From a virus: a stretch of DNA of 64,000 nt. A program made the position numbers and the translations under genes. Where the stretch lies: the IMG/VR virus record IMGVR_UViG_3300042519_002574, positions 1-64,000 of that record; one strand, given 5' to 3'. The notes under the pieces were generated by a model. It saw only the letters and a list, made by a program, of their open reading frames with translations. It ran no database searches and was not told where the DNA came from. Positions 59,370-64,000 of this stretch are shown here, piece by piece (positions within the stretch are counted from its first letter, which is position 1; each line of letters starts with the position of its first letter).

Positions 59370-60157
59370 TTAGTTTTATTTTTATTATTGTAATATCTAG
59401 CTGCTAACGTAGCTCCTAATAAACCGCCACTTAAAGTTAAACCTATCTTTCCACTTAACTTACTTCCTTTTACACCTTTAATTAAATCTTTAGTGTCATC
59501 TATATTCTTAGCTATACTATCTCTAAGTTTATAATTAGAACCACCACCTTCAAGTTCTACACGATCTAGGTTCTTTAATACGTTACGTTGTTCATCTACA
59601 AAATCATTTAACGTTTTAATACGTTTATTTATTTTAGGTTTGTATCCATATTTATAAGCACCATAACCTAAACCACTTCCAACTAAAGTAGATCCACCAA
59701 CTGTTAGTAACTCACGTCTTTTATTACGAGGTTTCTTATCCTTACCTCTACCAAATGTAACTAGTTTGTATTGCATAAAATATCTAGCGTTATCCCTATC
59801 GTATTGGTATTTTCTAATCGCATTAACTCCACCTCCAATAAGTCCACCTTGAATACCTCCAGTTAGTGCGTTTGCTCCAGCAATTAATCCTGCACCTCCA
59901 GCTAACATACCTGCATTTTTTCTAAGACTAGGATTACGACCTTGTGCTTTTAATGCTGCTCTCATAGCTTGTCTACCATCTTTACGAGCTAATGCAGAAG
60001 CAATACTTAAACCAGTTAACCCAACTCCAAGACCAGCACCCCATTTAGCACCAGTTAACATACCACGTCTAATACTAGGACGTTCTCTCTTCTTCTTATC
60101 TTTAGAACCTAATCGTCTTGCAAATGTTGATAATGAATAGTCAGATAAAATGTACAT
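59366..60157 (-). CDS. Tagged glycine-zipper protein with an internal second tag, 263 aa
   Basis: Tag A (MYILSDYSLSTFARRLGSKD and KKKRERPS) followed by two glycine-rich segments (GAKWGAGLGVGLTGLSIASA and GGAGLIAGANALTGGIQGGL). At about residue 130 a second tag-A start appears in frame (MQYKLVTFGRGKDKKPRNKR), nearly identical to the start of the gene at 60329, then a third zipper. This is direct evidence for fusion or duplication of family modules. Confidence 0.6.
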   Translation of the reverse strand: MYILSDYSLSTFARRLGSKDKKKRERPSIRRGMLTGAKWGAGLGVGLTGLSIASALARKDGRQAMRAALKAQGRNPSLRKNAGMLAGGAGLIAGANALTGGIQGGLIGGGVNAIRKYQYDRDNARYFMQYKLVTFGRGKDKKPRNKRRELLTVGGSTLVGSGLGYGAYKYGYKPKINKRIKTLNDFVDEQRNVLKNLDRVELEGGGSNYKLRDSIAKNIDDTKDLIKGVKGSKLSGKIGLTLSGGLLGATLAARYYNNKNKTK

Positions 60158-60160
60158 AAT

Positions 60161-60322
60161 TTATTTAGAATTAAGTGCTTGTTTTTGTCTACGTTTAGCT
60201 AAGTAATAATTTAATCCACCACCAAGTCCAGCACCAATAGCACTAATTCCATCTATTAATGATTTACTTTTTCTTTTCTTTTTATCTTTATCACCAACAC
60301 GTCTTGCAAAGTTACTTATCAT
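60161..60322 (-). CDS. Minimal tag-plus-zipper protein, 53 aa
   Basis: A short frame, MISNFARRVGDKDKKKRKSK followed by AIGAGLGGGLNYYLAKRR, consists only of tag A, a glycine zipper and a basic tail. It fits exactly between two family genes. It shows that tag and zipper form a unit independent of any cargo domain. Confidence 0.6.
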   Translation of the reverse strand: MISNFARRVGDKDKKKRKSKSLIDGISAIGAGLGGGLNYYLAKRRQKQALNSK

Positions 60323-60328
60323 AATAGT

Positions 60329-60937
60329 TTAACTGAATGAATAATCTGCCATAGTCATAGGTCTATTACTTCTAACCTTAGTTACTAAGTTATTAACAAC
60401 CTTAGATACTTTACGTTTACTAGACTTAGATAACTTAGAATCTTTAATAGGTGAATTAACTAACTTCTTTAATCTATTCCTGTATATCTGTTTAACTCCA
60501 TCTTCACTATTCTTATCTACTCTTAAATCAAAATCATAACGAGCATTATCTTTATTAAACTGTTGTCTTAATTCAGCTTGTCTACGTTTAATTATATCTG
60601 ACTTAGCTTGTTTACCTTTAACTCCACGAGCAGATAAGTTACCACGAGCAGATAATTCTTGATTTCTCTGAAGTTCTTTTAGTGGATCTTTAACTTTAAA
60701 TTGAACCTTATCAAATTTATCTTTTAATTCATCACTAATGTTAGAAGGTTTAGTTACATTAGATAAATCTACCTTCTTCATATCTTTAAATTCATTAGCT
60801 AACCTTAACTTCTTAGCTCCAAATATTAGTCCAGTTCCTAATAGTGCCGTTCCAGCAGTAAGTAGATATGGATTAATGCGAGACTTACGTTTCTGTTTAT
60901 CTCGACCTCTTCCAAACGTAGCTAATTTATATTGCAT
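60329..60937 (-). CDS. Tagged glycine-zipper protein (tag A), 202 aa
   Basis: Tag A (MQYKLATFGRGRDKQKRKSR), a hydrophobic stretch (YLLTAGTALLGTGLIFGAKK) and a long charged helical region (QFNKDNARYDFDLRV within it). The C-terminus, PMTMADYSFS, resembles the PIAAxxMAE motif of the protease and its neighbour. Probably an internal head protein. Confidence 0.6.
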   Translation of the reverse strand: MQYKLATFGRGRDKQKRKSRINPYLLTAGTALLGTGLIFGAKKLRLANEFKDMKKVDLSNVTKPSNISDELKDKFDKVQFKVKDPLKELQRNQELSARGNLSARGVKGKQAKSDIIKRRQAELRQQFNKDNARYDFDLRVDKNSEDGVKQIYRNRLKKLVNSPIKDSKLSKSSKRKVSKVVNNLVTKVRSNRPMTMADYSFS

Positions 60938-60939
60938 AA

Positions 60940-61908
60940 TTACAATTTAATGTTATTGTGTTTGTCTATCATCTGTTTAATATCTAATTCAGTAAAACCA
61001 CGTTCTTTAAGTGACTTAATTATCTTATTTAAGTCTACACTACCATTAACTCTAGTTGTGTCAATATTATTAGCTTTAGCATAAGCATCTAATGATTTTT
61101 TAAGTACCTTACGTTCAGCTTCTCTAACTGCCGGATCATTCATTTTAGCAACACCAGCAAAATATCTACGTTCTGCTTTACTTAATGGTATATCTAAATC
61201 CTTAGTAACTGCTTTATAAATAGTATCTCTTAATCCATCTTTACCTTCAACTGCTGCTACACGCTCACTATCAATAACTATTCGTTTAGCTATAGGAGTT
61301 AATGTTTCATCATACATCTTCAATACATCACTAGCAGTTGGTGATTTATTCATTTTAGATTTAATACCATATAAATTAATACTTAAATCTGCTGATTGTA
61401 AATCACTATTACTATACAACGATTGATATTTCCTTCTAAGTTCATTTAAATCTTTAGGTGCAGTTCTAGCTTGTTCTCTAGCTTTAATATTAAATGCAGC
61501 TACAGTATTACGATATGATTCATTTGGATTAAATAACACTAATGATTTAGTATTACGGGCTTTAATAAACTTATATCCTTTAACTCCACCTAATGTAGCT
61601 AATCCTAATCCACCTATTCCACCAACAGTTAATCCTATATTCTTTAATTGTTGTTTAGCTTTCTTGTTATTCTTATTAATTAAGTTAGAAGGTAATGATC
61701 CTAAGTAAGCACCTGCTATACCACCCAGAGTAAATTTATCACCCCAACTTAGAGGTATACGTTTACCATACTTAATTGCAGCAAGTCCTCCAATTCCAAG
61801 CCCTGCAACACGTCCTACATCAAATACGATATCTTTAATTGATCTATTGTATGATCTAACAGTTTTACCTTTGCGAACATAAGACTTAACTTTAGATTGT
61901 TTTACCAT
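60940..61908 (-). CDS. Tagged protein (tag B) with glycine zippers, 322 aa
   Basis: Tag B (VKSYVRKGKTVRSYNR) followed by several glycine-rich hydrophobic segments (VAGLGIGGLAAIKYG, GGIAGAYLGSLPSNLI, VGGIGGLGLATLGGVKG) and a helical, charged C-terminal half (residues 150-322) of unknown fold. The number of zippers suggests multiple membrane insertion sites. Overlaps the next gene upstream by 7 nt. Confidence 0.6.
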   Translation of the reverse strand: MVKQSKVKSYVRKGKTVRSYNRSIKDIVFDVGRVAGLGIGGLAAIKYGKRIPLSWGDKFTLGGIAGAYLGSLPSNLINKNNKKAKQQLKNIGLTVGGIGGLGLATLGGVKGYKFIKARNTKSLVLFNPNESYRNTVAAFNIKAREQARTAPKDLNELRRKYQSLYSNSDLQSADLSINLYGIKSKMNKSPTASDVLKMYDETLTPIAKRIVIDSERVAAVEGKDGLRDTIYKAVTKDLDIPLSKAERRYFAGVAKMNDPAVREAERKVLKKSLDAYAKANNIDTTRVNGSVDLNKIIKSLKERGFTELDIKQMIDKHNNIKL

Positions 61909-62786
61909 AATAGTTTACTTATTTTAGGAACATCTGTATCAGTAAGAAAAAAGGAACGGCGCGATTTAGTGTCATTAAATAATGTTAGTTTGCGTGAACT
62001 ACTAAAATCATCTAACATACCACTAAGTCTATCAATGTCAGCATCAGTTGGAGTAGTTATATTAGTTGCAACTTCACGACGTTTAGTTAACTCACTTTGA
62101 TAGATGTCTAATATTGATTTATCTCTAGTAATAACCTTCTTTAACTTAGTTGCATAATCCCTATCTACAACTGATTCTACATTAAGTTCATTTACATCTA
62201 CTTTAGGTAACTTAAAGTAATCTCTATATTCAATTATCTGTTTACGTAAATACTCACGTTCACTTTCTTTATTAAACTTACCTGTTTTAAATCTATTTAA
62301 ACTAAGTAACAAACTATCTAGTTTAACTAACTCATTATTACTAACGTTATACTTCTGTAATCTACGACTAATAAGACTAATAGTTCTCTCTAATTTAACG
62401 TCGGTCAACTTAGCAGCTTCACTAGCAGTTTTATTAATAGTTGATTCACTTAGGTTATAAACCTTAGATGGTAATTTAACTTTAACTATATCTAATTTAA
62501 TTGCATTGTTAATTACTTCATTAACTTTACTTGACTTACTAGATGCTTCTTTAACTATCTCTCTAATGTTCTTAATTAATGACTTAACTTCATCTAATGA
62601 TCTTGCACCATTACGTTTACCTAATAGATATGCACCACCTAATAATGCAGTTCCAGTTGCACCTATAGCAACATCACGTAATCTATCTCCTATTGATCTA
62701 TCGTAACTTCTGACTACTTTACCTTTCCTAATAAATGATTTAACTTTGGTACGTTTGAAGTTAACTGTATCTGACATTAGAAACAT
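61902..62786 (-). CDS. Protein with tag A and tag B combined, 294 aa
   Basis: The start is best placed at MFLMSDTVNFKRTKVKSF (62786), where the tag-A start runs straight into tag B (KSFIRKGKVVRSYDRS). An earlier in-frame start would add residues that overlap the preceding tag-only gene. A glycine-containing hydrophobic segment (IGATGTALLGGAYLLGK) follows, then a long helical region. The end, SFFLTDTDVPKIS, echoes the tag-A start and is encoded by a complement of the iterated word at 61942. Confidence 0.6.
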   Translation of the reverse strand: MFLMSDTVNFKRTKVKSFIRKGKVVRSYDRSIGDRLRDVAIGATGTALLGGAYLLGKRNGARSLDEVKSLIKNIREIVKEASSKSSKVNEVINNAIKLDIVKVKLPSKVYNLSESTINKTASEAAKLTDVKLERTISLISRRLQKYNVSNNELVKLDSLLLSLNRFKTGKFNKESEREYLRKQIIEYRDYFKLPKVDVNELNVESVVDRDYATKLKKVITRDKSILDIYQSELTKRREVATNITTPTDADIDRLSGMLDDFSSSRKLTLFNDTKSRRSFFLTDTDVPKISKLLW

Positions 62787-62787
62787 A

Positions 62788-62874
62788 TTATTTCTTACCT
62801 TTATTAAGTTTACGTCTACGTTGTTTCTTATCTTTAGCATTCTTAGTTCGTGCAAAATCTGCCATTAAGTACAT
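62788..62874 (-). CDS. Tag-only peptide, 28 aa
   Basis: Encodes MYLMADFARTKNAKDKKQRR and a short basic end, i.e. tag A and nothing else. It ends one base before the next tagged gene. Free peptides identical in form to the tag suggest either a functional basic peptide packaged with DNA or a remnant of a family member. Confidence 0.5.
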   Translation of the reverse strand: MYLMADFARTKNAKDKKQRRRKLNKGKK

Positions 62875-62899
62875 AAGTTTATTGATTAAGGTATCATAT

Positions 62900-64000
62900 C
62901 TATTTTACATCTATTAATAGATTTCTTAATCCCATAGCTCTAAGTTTACTTCGCATTAAACCATTCTTATAATCACTAATAAACTCGCTAGTTAATACTG
63001 CCATATCATTACCTGTGTAATTACGTGCATCTAAACTAGTCAAACCTAACTTATTCTTAATTAACTCAAGTTGTCCATCTATTGCTAACTCAATATTATC
63101 TAATTGTCTAACATATGATTCAAATTGTTCATTACTTACATTCATGTAATTAGAAAGTATAGTATTCTGTAACTCTTCTAAATCACGTTCTAATACTCTA
63201 GGATTAACTTGTCCACCAACAAAAACTTTTTTAACTTTATCAAATTTACCAATTAATTTATCTTGTAATCTTAATAGAACACCACGTTTACGTTTAATGT
63301 ACTCCAACTTAAATAACTCATTATCTAATAAATCATTTCTGATTCTTTTTAGTGTTGAATAATGACTAGTTTCACCTAACTTTAATGAAATTGCATTCCT
63401 TAATGTATTCTCAGATTGTATTATCTGATTATCTAATCGTTGGATAATAGGATTACTAATAATAACTTGTTCTGGAGTAAATCCAGGTGGAATTAATTCA
63501 TCACTTAGCTTATTCAACCCTTCATCTATAATTGCTTTTCTAGCTAACTTCATTGATTGAATAGATGAATAAATCTTAGTATTAGCATCTTCTATTTCAT
63601 TAATGTAATGTTGAATTTTATCTACATCTTCTTTAAATTGATTAAGATCATCTTTAGTTAAAGTAGCTTTAGTTATAGAGTTATATTGTTTAACTCTAGT
63701 TGTAATGTCATCTACTGAAGATTCAGTAGTTGCTGTCATAAATGGATTAACTAATTCATATCTATTATCTATTTCAATAGCTTTAGTAATAGACTCATCA
63801 ATAGTATTAGTGCGCCAATTAACTACATCTTCTAATACTTTATTTGCTCTATCAATGTTAATTGTAGTTGGTACACGTTCAGGTATTTGTAATGGAACTA
63901 ATGGAACATCAATAATATCATCTAGTAATGCTTGACTTAATGCTTTAGTTGTAACTACGGCTGGTTTACTTCTAATAATATCAGGTATGTTAAGTGGAGT
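62900..64000 (-). CDS. Coiled-coil protein, 5' end outside window
   Basis: The frame is open from the right window edge to a stop at 62900, about 366 visible residues. It begins in the window with TPLNIPDIIRSKPAVV and is helical from ITKAIEIDNRYELVNPF onwards, with heptad-rich stretches (KDDLNQFKEDVDKIQHYINE). An internal ATG at 63739 is not the true start because the upstream frame is clean and sensible. No motif identifies it; the location suggests a virion protein. Confidence 0.6.
   Translation of the reverse strand, partial: TPLNIPDIIRSKPAVVTTKALSQALLDDIIDVPLVPLQIPERVPTTINIDRANKVLEDVVNWRTNTIDESITKAIEIDNRYELVNPFMTATTESSVDDITTRVKQYNSITKATLTKDDLNQFKEDVDKIQHYINEIEDANTKIYSSIQSMKLARKAIIDEGLNKLSDELIPPGFTPEQVIISNPIIQRLDNQIIQSENTLRNAISLKLGETSHYSTLKRIRNDLLDNELFKLEYIKRKRGVLLRLQDKLIGKFDKVKKVFVGGQVNPRVLERDLEELQNTILSNYMNVSNEQFESYVRQLDNIELAIDGQLELIKNKLGLTSLDARNYTGNDMAVLTSEFISDYKNGLMRSKLRAMGLRNLLIDVK

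Larger units (their letters stand above)
405..62799. repeat. Dispersed iterated word GTAAGAAAA(AA)
   Basis: Counted by eye, close to 50 copies of GTAAGAAA (most as GTAAGAAAA, about 20 with six or more A) lie on both strands. Direct examples: 405, 1676, 2594, 3686, 7931, 9760, 10184, 11618, 21591, 23400, 27851, 39034, 44568, 52519, 52546, 57210, 58162, 61942. Complement examples: 1325, 7582, 13272, 18719, 29620, 33812, 34950, 41436, 46370, 46619, 54682. From composition, I expect only about five 8-mers. Copies occur in three reading frames and between genes, so a DNA-level role is more likely than shared protein motifs. Confidence 0.75.

Overview
The window is a low-GC (roughly one third G+C, estimated by eye) stretch of a large double-stranded DNA tailed-phage genome with no cellular housekeeping genes. 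A tape-measure protein of 2141 residues, a frameshifted tail-chaperone pair in front of it, a tail-tube candidate and no visible contractile sheath point to a long-tailed siphovirus-like phage. The host is probably a filamentous cyanobacterium. This is an inference from the class II (B12-dependent) monomeric ribonucleotide reductase, the regulator family resembling cyanobacterial proteins, weak use of Shine-Dalgarno sites and the style of the tail-fibre repeats. No terminase, integrase, lysin or DNA polymerase was recognised here.

Layout. From 1 to about 16.9 kb, mostly + strand: a replication and nucleotide-metabolism block with two hypothetical genes, MazG, a Bro-N protein, class II RNR, a GlyRS-like core protein, an HD nucleotidase, a dNMP kinase, a DEDD exonuclease, a CYTH protein, a deaminase-like protein, thymidylate synthase, a RepA-like ATPase, DHFR, a metallophosphoesterase, RuvC and a P-loop kinase. 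From 42.2 down to 16.8 kb, mostly - strand: connectors, tail tube, chaperones, tape measure, baseplate-like proteins, fibre, LamG protein and finally the portal. Two small + strand operons (22.8-23.7 and 27.2-29.0 kb) interrupt it; the second carries ClpP-like, MazG-like and Dps-like proteins. A proline tRNA lies at 30.5 kb. From 64 down to 44 kb, mostly - strand: prohead protease, scaffold, decoration protein, major capsid protein split by a group I intron, a GIY-YIG endonuclease, and about eighteen genes (plus outliers at 31.4 and 41.3 kb) sharing short basic tags.

The most unusual feature is this tagged family. Its members combine one or both of two short basic tags (A: a start like MFILSD followed by F-A-R-G-S-K-D-K-K-K-R-K; B: V-K-S-Y-x-R-K-G-K-x-V-R-S-Y-x-R) with a glycine-rich hydrophobic segment and a variable domain. 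The variable domains include an ADP-ribosyltransferase, an alpha/beta hydrolase and a domain resembling one from giant viruses. I infer that the tags direct internal head proteins into the capsid for ejection with the DNA, by analogy with T4 internal proteins and Alt.

A second genome-scale signal is the word GTAAGAAAA (often with six A), counted by eye nearly 50 times on both strands, in different reading frames and between genes, far above chance. Three paralogous regulator genes at 6.3, 29.5 and 44.7 kb each stand alone with their own -10 elements, and inverted repeats lie near these promoters.
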